Assembly (NCBI GenBank): GCA_005406025.1
Contig: BGZK01000890.1
Location: forward strand, 62,001-126,000
DNA from: Eumeta japonica
Taxonomy: Eukaryota; Arthropoda; Insecta; Lepidoptera; Psychidae
Length of the DNA: 64,000 bases
Direction of reading: 5' to 3'
Positions 26,736 to 37,612 of this stretch are shown in pieces. Made by a program: the position numbers and the translations under genes. Each line of letters starts with the position of its first letter. Position 1 is the stretch's first letter. Under the pieces are notes generated by a model that saw only the letters and a list, made by a program, of their open reading frames with translations, ran no database searches and had not been told where the DNA came from.

Positions 26736-26950
26736 GGGGCCATCCATAAATTACGTCACACTTTGGGAGAGGGAGGAAGGGGGCGGTCAACAGAAATGTG
26801 ACTATGCGCGGCAAGGAGTAGATTTTATCCAATATTTAAAGTATTTTGAACCAAAAAAAAAATATGTAAAAACTGTTGTTTTCATTTACGTGTGACCACC
26901 CTTGACAAGGCCGGTTGGGTTTCAAAAACATAATAATTTATGGATGGCCC
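26736..26950. mobile_element. Short inverted-repeat DNA transposon (MITE)
   Basis: The left end GGGGCCATCCATAAATTAC is mirrored at the right end as TAATTTATGGATGGCCC, giving a 17-bp perfect terminal inverted repeat. ATAT flanks both sides (26732-26735 and 26951-26954), a possible target duplication inside an AT run. The 215-bp interior is non-coding, with G-rich text after the left end. Elements with this terminus are widespread in animal genomes; I do not assign a superfamily. Confidence 0.75.
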
Positions 26951-28071
26951 ATATGTATATATTCGTAAGATGTAACAGATGATGTATGGACGATCTATCT
27001 AGTTTCCAGTGGCCCCATCAGTTCTGAGCGGTCTTCGCATACAGTAACGTAACCACTAAACCACTGTGGTTGGTTACCTATGGAGTTTACAATCCAAAAT
27101 GTCTAATTTGTCGTTTTTTTTTTTGCGCGTTAAAAACGCTCGCTCCGTAACGCCCGCCGGCCGCGCAACTTTGTGTGTCTGTTTAATTTTTAAAACAACA
27201 TCAGATTAAATTAGTTAAGAAACAAACTATATTCGGCGGGAACTCTGTAAATATTTGCGGTAGCAAAGCACTAATTTCATTTTGAACCAAATTTAACTTT
27301 GAAGCTTTCGCGGCGCTCGCGATGAGCCGATATAAAAATCTCCATTAGGGTTAAAAAAAAATGTTAAATTAAGAAAAGCCGTTGTCTTGATGTTTTCTTT
27401 GTCGTTGTAAAAAAAAAAACTGCGAATTCAAATTGACTGCACACGTTCAAAACGTTCGATTAAAGTATAATTCAAAATATATAAATAAAATTAAAATAAA
27501 TCTCAAAATTAAATATAGTAAATAATGTCCGTAAATTTGATTAAACACGTTTATTTTCATATCTATGAATATAGACAGCTTACTAATCGAACATTGTTCT
27601 AGAGCTTAGAATAGTGTTTCATAAAGGTTGGCCTAGAATCTAGATATCCAACCTAGACCGAAACGATATGTGAATTTTTTAGTAATGCATTTACAAAAAA
27701 AAAAACATGTAAAAAAAACAAAATCACAACATAAGAACTAGCTTATATTCTTTTTGTCCGAGTGGTTAATTTAAACAATATTTTATTATTAAAGACATTA
27801 CTTAACCGCAGCGACAAGGAGTGTTAATAATTTGGAAATATTTAAGGGCATTTATAAATTGTCGAAATTTACTCTAAAGACCGTAAAAAGTATGTCTCTA
27901 CGCCATTTGAGTAAGCCTATAAAAGTTCGCTATATATAACTTATTAATTATTATAATTCATGTTCAAGAACAGTAGCATCCGTCCGTCTATCAATGTGTC
28001 GGACGCAAGTGGGAGTTCAGTTCTCCACTTCTCATTCAACGGATATCCTGTACCTACGCACTAATGACTCC
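26951..28071. other. Non-coding interval
   Basis: No supported gene. On the minus strand 27010-27085 has CAGTGGTTTAGTGGTTACG, which resembles the A box of a tRNA-derived SINE, but no convincing B box follows. Confidence 0.4.
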
Positions 28072-28160
28072 TCTAGGGCTGCGAGTGTCCATGGGCGGCA
28101 GTGATTACCTACTTTCTGGTGGTTCGAGTTCTCGTTTGCTCCTCAGAGTAAAAAAAAAAA
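28072..28160 (+). repeat. Bm1-like SINE 3' end
   Basis: GGGCTGCGAGTGTCCATGGG, CGGCAGTGAT, then CTCGTTTGCTCCTC and a run of 11 A residues match the layout of the 3' end shared by lepidopteran Bm1-type SINEs and their partner LINEs. The 5' part is not recognisable. The identification rests on recalled family pattern. Confidence 0.6.
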
Positions 28161-29159
28161 TATTGCACTCGATGATTGAGATTTTTCGGTCGCATGAACG
28201 TTCGAACATCTAAGGATTGAATATTAATATCAAAAAGTCTTTTTTTTTCTATTGACACAAATTACTAATTCCATGTCGGGTAAAATTTAAAACAAATCCT
28301 ACATATCTATTGTAAAAAAAAATTATGCGGTTACTTTCAAAATACAAAGTATTACAAAATATACAATTGTCAATTTTTTTTTCCTTTGCAGAGACACCTA
28401 TAGAAGCAAAAGTTGCTTTATTTTTTTTCCATAGACAACCACTACATACATTGCGAGCTAAGACACATGACGAAATAATACTTTTTAGGATAAAAAATAT
28501 AGTCGCTATTCAGAAAATTCAGACTCTTAACAGAGTCAAATTCACTATTCTGCTTCGACCGAGAATAGTTCTTTTATAACAGTAAAGAATTTTTTTTATT
28601 CTTCTATGACAGTCCAGAATTTTACTACAATAGTTCAGAAATAAAAGGGCAGAGTGCTCGCACGTCCATTTTCCGTTAAGCCTTTTACCTAAATAATATA
28701 TCAAAACGACCGATAGGGGCTGCGAATTAAGCAAAAAAAATGAGAAAAAGCACCCACACAGTTATACGTTTGAAGTAAATAATTTAACAAAAAATTATTG
28801 TCTAAATTTTCGATGCAAATATTTTATCATCGCGTTAATAATGATTTGTTATATATATTCAATGTACGCATACATTCTACATACATATATAACGCATATG
28901 ATAAATCATTTAAAGAAAATTAATAATGTAACGTAAAGGAAATGTTTATAAACTGTAAGGCATGTATTAAAAATACGTACATATAAAATAATTCTCGTTT
29001 ATCGAAAATAATAAGGGGTCGCGAGGCGTATTATATTTTTGCTTTTCAACAATATATTTGTTTTCAAATCGCGTAAATAACCATGTAAAAATACGTGACT
29101 GTTTTGCAACCGCCGAGGTCAGCCGAGGCGTCAAAAATTCCTTGAACTAGTGCGCATGC
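28161..29159. other. AT-rich non-coding interval
   Basis: Homopolymer-rich DNA. The frame 28325-28579 and its opposite-strand partner show no recognisable domain. Confidence 0.5.
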
Positions 29160-29370
29160 GCTCGGGTGTTTTTTTTCTACTCCTTTTTAACACGCTTTTA
29201 TTAGCTGCACTTGTATGTTTGTTTGTTTGTTTGTTTGTTTGCTTGTTTGTTTGTAACCGACCTATTTGAGCTCGATTTTGACCCACTTTGAACGGTCAGA
29301 TTTTATTGAAACTTTGTAGACTTATCAAGGACCGGTGACAATACAATAATTTGATAAGTCTGTCTAATTG
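29160..29370 (+). repeat. Dispersed repeat containing (GTTT)n
   Basis: A (GTTT)n run at about 29215-29255, with one GCTT interruption, is followed by AACCGACC...GAGCTCGATTTTGACCCAC, then CGGTCAGATTTTATTGAAAC and GACAATACAATAATTTGATA. This order is familiar from a common lepidopteran interspersed repeat. Boundaries are approximate. Confidence 0.55.
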
Positions 29371-30095
29371 TCCTGGTCAGGATCGCCAGGATTAATTAAT
29401 TTGGTTTGGTAATTCTATTTGGTATCGATGTAAATTCAATCAGTTCAAAATAGGGACTTACGAATATACAGAATTAATATAAAAAATAGGTACAAGTATT
29501 AATTCATACAATGTCATAATTTGATGTTGATAAAATATTTAGTTTCCTGAAGATTTCTTTTTGAAATTTAAATGAATACAATTAAAATTTTGGATGTAGA
29601 AGTTAAGTAGAAAAGTTCATATTTTCAATCAACTCATCTATAAAGAAAATGGATTCATGATAAAATAATATTTCATATTAAACTCTATAGTAAAAACGTC
29701 AAAACTGAATAATTCAATTATTTTTATAATTTCACACGTACTTCACAGAGGGGTAGGCGGCGACCACAGACCTCCACGTGGTGCTATACGTGCAAATCTC
29801 TCTCGCTTCATTGACTATTTGGCCCTCCGTTGTACGCGCACCTTAAACTGTAGATAGTCGAAGAATGTAAGACGTTTCATGAAAAAAAAAATTGATTGCA
29901 TATCCAATCAATTTTCCTTTGAAATATCTCAAAATCTTATACAGAACACGTTCCAATAGCCTTTGGAATTCCCGTCTGTTTCCTGATCCGAACAGCCGGA
30001 CGGTGTAGTTAATGAAGTCTACTAACGGGCCAAGGGAATCCCCGTCCGAGTGACAGGCGGCAATTGAAATTATCGACCTCATAAACAACTTCGTA
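29371..30095. other. Non-coding interval
   Basis: AT-rich with no supported gene. The minus-strand frame 29843-30088 is unrecognised. Confidence 0.45.
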
Positions 30096-30289
30096 TCGCG
30101 GCTTTGCTCGCGTGAACGTAGAACGTATCCCTTACTTACGTCGATCGGTTATCGGCAACGGAACCGAGGTCTAGACGTTCGAGGCGAGAATAGGAATTCA
30201 GAATAGGACCGAGGTCGGGAGTCGTCGACAGCGTGTTCGGTACGGAAGATGAAAGAATTTCATTCGCGTCCACGCGGACGGAGCCGCGA
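30096..30289. repeat. Repeat flanked by inverted GC-rich arms
   Basis: Arms at 30096-30117 and 30268-30289 are inverted copies matching at 17 of 22 positions, and all five differences are transitions. Each arm is a version of the CGCGGCTTCGCCCGCGTG motif. The 150 bases between are rich in GGAACCGAGG, GGAATTCAGAATAGG and GACCGAGGTCGG, a degenerate purine-rich hexamer-like pattern. Confidence 0.5.
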
Positions 30290-31586
30290 GCTGAAGCCAG
30301 TTTTAAAACATACCACCGACTCGATCCGCATAACATTTCCTAGTACGACCCTTGCCGACCCTTCCGTTGCACGCGTTCGCTGTACGATTTGGTTCTGCGC
30401 ATACGCACGCAAATTACAATTTAAAATTGTCAGTAAAAAAAATAAAATAACTCGCATTAAATTTATAATGAATGAAATGCATTCGTACACGATTTCGACA
30501 TGACGCATCTTCGTTAAGGAGAAGAGCTCGCTTCTCGCTGACGCGCCGACACACGGCCCCGGTTAAAAACAAAATGGACACCGGCAAAACACCGGCGTAT
30601 TGTTCGCCGGCACGCGATGACGTCATATCCTTTTTTTTTTAATTATCATAAATGCTGAAATATATTTTTTAAAATGCAACGTCTCCACTAGAATCACGCA
30701 AGCGTTCAAAGGAACATTAACGGGCTGCCAGAGGCATTGGGGACTGCCGACAGAAGTGAAAAATTAGTTATGAAATTAAAGTTTTATTTTGGGATTTTCA
30801 AATTGATTGCGATATCAAATATTAGAATATCATAATTTGTAAATTATATTCATTAACGTTAGTCCGGTTTTCATATCTGTCGGCGCCGCGAGAAACATTT
30901 ATATATATAAATGGTTTATTTATTAATAAAAACGCATGACGGTCTGTACAAATCCAGTTAATTTGAAATAAAACTCAATGTGCATAATCATCAAATTTAA
31001 ACCTTTGAAATTAGACAAAAAATAAAATAAAAACAATAAAGTCACCACTAAATTGAATTTACAAACATAATTTTTATATATACACAAGAGTTTTCATACG
31101 TACGATTAACATTGGCGTGTCGGTGACGCGAACCTGCATCATCGGACACATAAACATGTACACGAAGAAACAATTCCAAACGTTTTGTTGCGCATGTACT
31201 GTTTCCAAACATCATACGACAATAGATCACTCGCTCACGTACGAAAAACCACAAATATGGTCATACACGAGGACCGGTCGGCCGAGCCCGGTCTTTTAAG
31301 GAGATCACCGGAGCCCATAAACGGACAAAGATGGTTCATCTGTTATTTACAAATCGATTGTAGAAGTATTATTTGCTACCAATCATAGTATTGCTATTAC
31401 TCATATAGCAAATTAGGATTCGCGCTAGGTTTTCACTGGACACCATGGTTCTCCACATTGTTTTATACATAACGAAGTATAATTGGGAAATGCATTAAAA
31501 ATTGACTTTATTTAAAGATGGACAGCAAGTAACATTTTGTGATATTTTTTTCGAAATATCTATTTTTTATCAATAGTCTATACACA
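30290..31586. other. Non-coding interval
   Basis: No supported gene. Several overlapping frames on both strands between 30136 and 30626 lie in moderately GC-rich DNA without recognisable domains. Confidence 0.45.
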
Positions 31587-31651
31587 AGTGTCATGACGAC
31601 TGATGGCGCTGAATTGAATTAAATACATTCAGCAATCGTCATATTGACACT
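31587..31651. repeat. 65-nt imperfect hairpin
   Basis: AGTGTCA pairs with TGACACT, TGACGA with TCGTCA and GCTGAA with TTCAGC, around a 14-base loop. There is a 3-base bulge on one side and an 8/2 internal loop. Size is in the pre-microRNA range, but the asymmetry argues against it; a transposon relic is equally likely. Confidence 0.5.
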
Positions 31652-31972
31652 TTCATCCGCAAATAACGGAGTGCGGCGATAGTGCCCGACAGGTGGCGCG
31701 TCGGTTCTGAGACAGAAGGTGACGAATCAGAGTCCCGCCGTTTCTCTCCACTTCAGATCACCAGGAAACTCCCCCAAGACGGTCCGGTGAGGGTCGAGGG
31801 GTGCTAATGATGGTCAGCACCAGCTTGGTGACTTCGTCCGGTAGCCAACGGCTTATGGTGATACACCGATGAAAACAGAGTTTCGTTTCTACCTCGTTCT
31901 CGTCGAACGAGTGATTTACGATTTCAATTTTTAGGTACATCTCGTTTGACCGTTTAAATTGGTGTACTGTAA

Positions 31973-31992
31973 GGGGCCATCCATAAATTACT
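31973..31992 (+). mobile_element. Orphan GGGGCCATCCATAAATTAC transposon end
   Basis: The first 19 bases equal the left end of the element at 26736-26950. No matching inverted end (GGATGGCCC) was seen in the next 700 bases, so this is a truncated or decayed copy. Confidence 0.6.
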
Positions 31993-33341
31993 TACAAAGC
32001 CTATATTTATAACAAAAAAAAACAACACTTATGTGAAGGTGCTCATGTACTTACGTAAGAAATTGGGGTAAAAAAGATTTTTTGTAAATTAATTATTATT
32101 TATGTAAAAGCAAGAATGTAATCTGACATGTGACTTTTTCTGTATCATTAAAAAAATATTATTTTAGTGATTATTAATACAAAAAAAATATACAATCTCA
32201 AAGCTTGATAGACAATATGCACCATAAAAAATAAACGTGCATACGCTAGGACATATATAAAAAATTTATGAATATGAAGAACAATATTCATATGTATACT
32301 TAAGATCACAGCTCAACACAAGTCATGTTTAAAACACGTGATTTGTCACTTAACTTCACCGCGTCCAACGCCATTAAGGATTATGTGTTACATGGGCGCG
32401 TCACACACTTAAAATACACCCTAATTCAACAATTTCATTATTATTGTCACTGCGTAATCAAGTTTGAGAATAACCCACGTTCGATATCCGCGCGCCGCTC
32501 GCTGTACTCTCGTATCGACGTCCCTTATCGTGTGCCGTTTGCTTTCGTCACGTGACACGGCGCAGTGCCACACCGTACAGTGCGCGCACGCCGATTGCCG
32601 TTTTGGATACTGTGTTTTTTTTTAAAGATTTTTCGATTAGGAAAATTTAATAGAACTCATTATATCAATGCTACCTGGATACCACTAAGCAGAAAATATT
32701 GACATTCATTGCTGTCTACTGAATTGTAAGCATCTTCTTTTGTTTTAATATATATTGTTTTTTTTTGCGAAAAATGATAAAATAAAGCTAGTTTTTTTAT
32801 ATATTTCGTACATAATTTCAAAGTTTTGGTAATTAAATCTAAACCACTGCCCACACAATAATTGATTTTGAACAGTGTTTCCATAAAAGACACTTGAAAC
32901 TTTTCGTTTATAATTTAAGTGATACTATCCTAAAATAATGATATATAAAACGCACGAACATTAAAGCTTAATCAAATTTTCAAATTCGCACACAAAAAAA
33001 GAAATAGATAAAAAATTACCTCTCATACGAACATAAATTCAAATACTCTGTAGTGTAAATAAGGGATATATGTCATGTAATAAATATGAATGCAAAATGT
33101 AACACATAATAACCATTTTAATTTTATGGTATATATTTTAATGATTTTCCCACACATGATAAATACGAATATTATCTATATCTCATATCAGCGTCGACGC
33201 TAATACGACACTGCAAACGAACACACACACACACAGTTCCCTTATCAGTTGAGACGAGTTGAGCGCCAAAAACGTAAACACATGCAGGCGGATAATGTCC
33301 ACGACACAGATTAATAAAGACTTCATTCGAACTGACCGAAA
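31993..33341. other. AT-rich non-coding interval
   Basis: No supported gene, RNA or bounded repeat. A short GC-rich patch lies at about 32490-32600, and a short AC run at about 33223-33235. Confidence 0.45.
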
Positions 33342-33635
33342 TAATTGTGACGTAGACATTACTTCAATGTTGAGATTGAGGGTTTTTCTGTCTCCAAGAC
33401 TTGATCACAACTTGTCTCAATGTGACGTTGACAGTACTCAAGTATGAAGTTGATGGTTTTACGACTCTAGAATTGATCACTACTTGTCTCAATGTGACGT
33501 TGGCGCTACTCAAGTATGAAATTGATGGTTTGCCGACTTTAGAGTTGATCACTACTTGTCTCAATGTGACGTTGGCACTACTTAGGTGTGAAGTTGGTCA
33601 ATGTGACGTAAGCACTATTTAAGTGTGAAGTTGGC
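33342..33635 (+). repeat. 72-bp tandem minisatellite, ~4 units
   Basis: The marker TTGATCAC starts at 33401, 33473 and 33545, exactly 72 bases apart. Each unit continues CTTGTCTCAATGTGACGTTG, then a TACT-CAAGTATGAA-TTGATGG block. A degenerate unit precedes these (from about 33342), and a shortened unit with its own TCAATGTGACGT follows near 33597. Because 72 is divisible by three, open frames run across the array on both strands, each giving a 24-residue repeat. Those proteins are by-products of periodicity with no other coding evidence. Confidence 0.85.
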
Positions 33636-35314
33636 CGTTGTACTACTACAATCAGATTCCTTTATTTTTTCTCAGTCTGTTCACCGGCCGAATATACTAT
33701 TTTGTGTTCGCATAAATTCAATACGATTCCGATTGGGCGCCATGATTGAAACTCTTTGTGAAGGAATCACCCAAACCGCAGGGGCGTAATTATACGGCAA
33801 TTTGCATTTCGAACACAATTTTCATCTATTCACGTGATCGTGCAGAAAAACAAGGTATAACGTAAACATATCGAACGATCTTGTCCATTCTGAATGCTTA
33901 GGCGACCTTGGACGGACATTTTAAAGGGCCCCCATTCACGAATGTCAAATTCCACTTCGACCGGATCCGAAACGTAAATGGATCACACACGCATAACAAA
34001 GTCCAACTGCGCGACCGTTAAATGTACAATGGAACCGCACTAAATAGACGCCTATATTTTTTTTTTCGATGGGCGTCAGTGATGTCCGTCGTTCGTGAAA
34101 TAGTCGATCACAGTTTTGGCGGGAAATACGAGATAAACTTACATATCCTAATTGGGAACGTTTTCTTTTTTTTTTCGCGTAAAAATGCCTTCCATCCTTC
34201 CTCACAATCTAGCCGGGGACGAGGAAATGAAATAATTTACTTCGCCAAGTAAACCGAATTGGACTTTGTGATTGACGCTTTTAAATCTCAAAATTGCTAA
34301 ACGCGACTTACAGCCTTTCGGTTCCGAGTCGAGATAATTTTATACGATTCCGCCCGGAGGAGCGATCGAAGCGCCCCCCGGTTGAAAACGGAGCTCTGCC
34401 GCTTTCCTTTTAGAATCCAAAATGGCGTAAAAAGCGAACGACCTCGAAATTCCGACAAATAATATAATTTTTGTAATACAAGCGAGTGACGTTTAACTAA
34501 TTATTTTCGCTTTTAAATATTCCCTTTAAGGTGCATTGAAATATTTTCGAAAAAAATCCGAAAATATAAACGGCAGCGAGATACATCGACGTAACGCGTG
34601 GATAGTAATAATTTAATTATACACCCTACTAAATAGTTATCATTTGAATTTACGACGTTCGCTCAAAGTTCAAAGACATCATTAAAGAGAGAGAATACTT
34701 AAGTATACCAAGTTCCAACTTCTAAGTACGATTCAGTCGAGGAAGATGAAATAGATGAATATCGGAGATGAAGAACGGAATCTTCTAGTATATTTCTATG
34801 GCTATGATTATTTTCCGGTGGCGTCCGCGCATTTAGCACTGATCAAAATAAAAATAAAAAGTTAAATTCGGGAAATGACTGCGAAACGTGATGGATGGAT
34901 GCATTTATATGTATAAAATTATTTGTATGCCTAGATTTTTTTCTTGTTAGCCCTGTTTTCAGATTCCCAATCTGAACAGATAAAAAGTGTATTTCTTCGG
35001 AACAGTGCAACGTTTGCGTATTTCTATGTATGCTTGATTGACATTGTTTGTATAGAGCGATGTACGTCGGGTTTTGTTACATTATAAGCGTTGCACCATA
35101 TATATTGCTATATTCATACATATGATACATCGATTTGTATTTAAAAAACGGTACAACACAGAATACGTCACATGATCGACCTAAAGAAACTACGAAACAG
35201 GTTTAACATTGAAAATGTATTAAAGTTTTTGTACTATTACAAATCTAGTTAGAACTATAAGTCATTCGAGATAGGCACAGACTAAGCACACATGTAATAT
35301 GTACGCCATCGGTA
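33636..35314. other. Non-coding interval
   Basis: No supported gene. A moderately GC-rich stretch lies at 34310-34440. Confidence 0.45.
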
Positions 35315-35332
35315 TCGCGATTGCAATCGCGA
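35315..35332. repeat. Perfect 18-bp palindrome
   Basis: The half-site TCGCGATTG is followed immediately by its reverse complement. GTA and TAC lie just outside the arms. Confidence 0.7.
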
Positions 35333-35570
35333 CATACATCGATGTTTACACGGGCGCGGCCGTGCCCGGTGGGTAGTACGTCCACGCGTCGGTACAATGT
35401 AAAGAATACAATCGGGTCAAGGGTGACCGTAAATCGGAAAAACGTATGCTTTTTCCTGAATCACGTTCGATATGCCCTCTGTTAAGATAACGATTTAACC
35501 TTCGATTAAACGATAGCTATTCATAGACGTCGAGGATGACTGGTAATTAATTAGATGAATACAATCTTTT

Positions 35571-35598
35571 GCTAGCAGCTTCGCCCGGCCGAGCCACG
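35571..35598 (+). repeat. GC-rich retroposon head motif
   Basis: GCTAGCAGCTTCGCCCGGCC resembles the CTAG-CCCGCGGCTTCGCCCGCG motif found at the end of common lepidopteran retroposons. No linked tail is clear. Confidence 0.4.
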
Positions 35599-36065
35599 GA
35601 ACATGTGCGTATATGGACCCGTGCGTCTGGGAAAGGTGAGGATAGTTTTAACGGCGTGACGAGCAGCATCAGATCCGAAGACCTCATGACGAAAGAGATC
35701 GTGGGACGGTCGAAGGATGGGTGATCCAGCATCTATGCCTATATCGATCTTGGTGTAGAAGAATTTATGCTAGGACATGATCAATAATTTTAATAGTTTC
35801 TCCATAACAAAACTATACCTGGGCGGTCGAGCAGCAAAATTTATGATCAATAACAACAAGTAGTTCTCAACAAATTGAATTTTATTCAACATAAGACATA
35901 GACAATATGAACAAGATACATAGACAATATAATAATTAGATGCATAGATATTGCATAGACTATACTAAAGTAGATGGTGCCACATAATGTTCTTATTATT
36001 TTAGTATACTTTAATAATTTACCTATGTATTTTATTTATCTTAATCCCATTTGTTGTCGATAGCC

Positions 36066-36370
36066 AATCAACAGTGCACTCGTCTCAAAATCGTACGAGA
36101 TGGCGCTACTTTATAATATTTAGAAAATTATTTTTTCTTAATTTTTTTCGAGATCATTCCGGCAAACAATACACGCGCACGCGCACGCTTCACGTGTATG
36201 ATTACATGCACTTTTTCCCAATAAGTTCCGCTGTAATACCCGAAAATGCGTCAAATTTATGGTAATTTCAACTTTGACCTTGAATAACTTTCGAACGGAT
36301 GCATTGGTCAGAATATAACTTCGAACCTATTTTGTAGAGCGTTCAATTCTCTAAGTGTATGTGTAAAAAA
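36066..36370 (+). repeat. Dispersed repeat sharing GAGATGGCGCTA, copy B
   Basis: AAAATCG..GAGATGGCGCTA at 36087-36108 matches 26466-26487. Downstream, GAATAACTTTCGAACGGATG (near 36280) is a LINE/SINE 3'-type phrase. Boundaries are uncertain. Confidence 0.4.
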
Positions 36371-36626
36371 AATACATGAAGAGCATTTGTGATCTATGGT
36401 TAGCTAGTTAGAAGAATGAGAAGAAGCGAAAATAATTTTTCACATGCGTTCCGTACGAAAAATCAATAATTGCGATTCGGACTATCTCAATGCCAATATT
36501 AAGAGCTCACGTCTGAAAAGGCATATTCTTATGCTTAAACGAAGCTTTTAAGCCTGTTTGCGAGCCACATTCTTTTTTTAGCTCCTAATAAGTACATTCA
36601 TAAATTGCTCCGTTAATAATATAGGA

Positions 36627-36957
36627 TACTAGCTTGACGCTTGCGGCCTCGCCGGCGTGGACGTGGGATGTGTTCCTCCATCTTTTGTTTTGAACGATCG
36701 TCCTGCTCCTAACTCTGGTCCGGGTACCTTTCCTGATTTTGATCTCGGTGACGCTCCAGATTGCGATCCTGGCTTTCATTCGGATTCTGATTAATTCTAA
36801 AATTTAAGTCGTGCTTAAGTAAAACTTAGCCTATCGACAAAGTCGATGTATCCTTCACATATATACAAAATTTCATTCTGATCGGATGTATAGGTCAATA
36901 GTTATAACGGAACAACCAAAATACAAACCTCTATACATTTATATATTAGTATAGATA
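36627..36957 (+). mobile_element. Non-autonomous retroposon with RTE-like tail
   Basis: Three blocks occur in order. A GC-rich head, CTTGCGGCCTCGCCGGCG, follows ACTAGC. A degenerate stretch with GATTTTGATCTCGG and CATTCGGATTCTGATT spans about 36690-36790. A tail then has AAATTTCATTCTGATCGG, AACGGAAC and TTATATATTAGTATAGATAT. The tail order matches the 3' ends of RTE-type LINE-mobilised repeats in Lepidoptera. A related, more decayed copy lies at 44627-44870. It carries no coding capacity. Confidence 0.55.
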
Positions 36958-37514
36958 TAAACAGCTGGTGAAATACAGTTCCACCTCTTCGTTTGAAAGG
37001 AATCAAATTATGCTATATTATGTTATATTTACCATATTCCATTCCATTGTCTCGACGATCACAAATATCGAGTGCACTATATACTTAGAGCTGCCTATTG
37101 CAGTACAATACGACAATAATAAATATGGTCTTTCCATAAGTAATATAAGAGTTCTTATGGTCATGCGTTTACTTATGGCTAAAGAACATATGTATAAATT
37201 CATTAAACGCGATTTCTAACTTCCACGATTATTTTATGAAAAAACGATAATGCAATATATAGAAATGAATGAACATTGATAAAATCTTTAACACTGTCTC
37301 TCTCGTACAATTTACATACAGTTTTAACGACTGTCTGTTATAAACGAATCCTCTATGGTATAGACGAGGGATGTATTATACTGTGTAATTTTAATTTGAT
37401 TCCGAAATAAATACTTTCGTCATAAAACAATACACGTCTTAATAAGGAACCGATCCAAATCGATGTAACAAAAAAATACTTCCGAAATAGAAAAGGTAAG
37501 TGATGTTAATGGTG

Positions 37515-37612
37515 GCAGTTGCATTAAAATCCGTTCATCGGATCACTAGTTGCAAACGAACGAACAGACATAAGATAAACTTATTATATTCCATTATTAA
37601 TAGGGTGGGACT
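37515..37612 (+). repeat. RTE-like retroposon 3' end
   Basis: GCATTAAAATCCGTTCATCG, then AACGAACAGACATAAG and TTATTATATTCCATTATTAA follow the usual order of a lepidopteran RTE-derived 3' end. No 5' part is recognised. Confidence 0.5.

Noticed and set aside
27010..27085. Minus-strand SINE-like A box
   Set aside because: No B box or SINE body was identifiable.
33259..33622. Repetitive frames on both strands
   Set aside because: Explained by the 72-bp unit being divisible by three; open in both directions.
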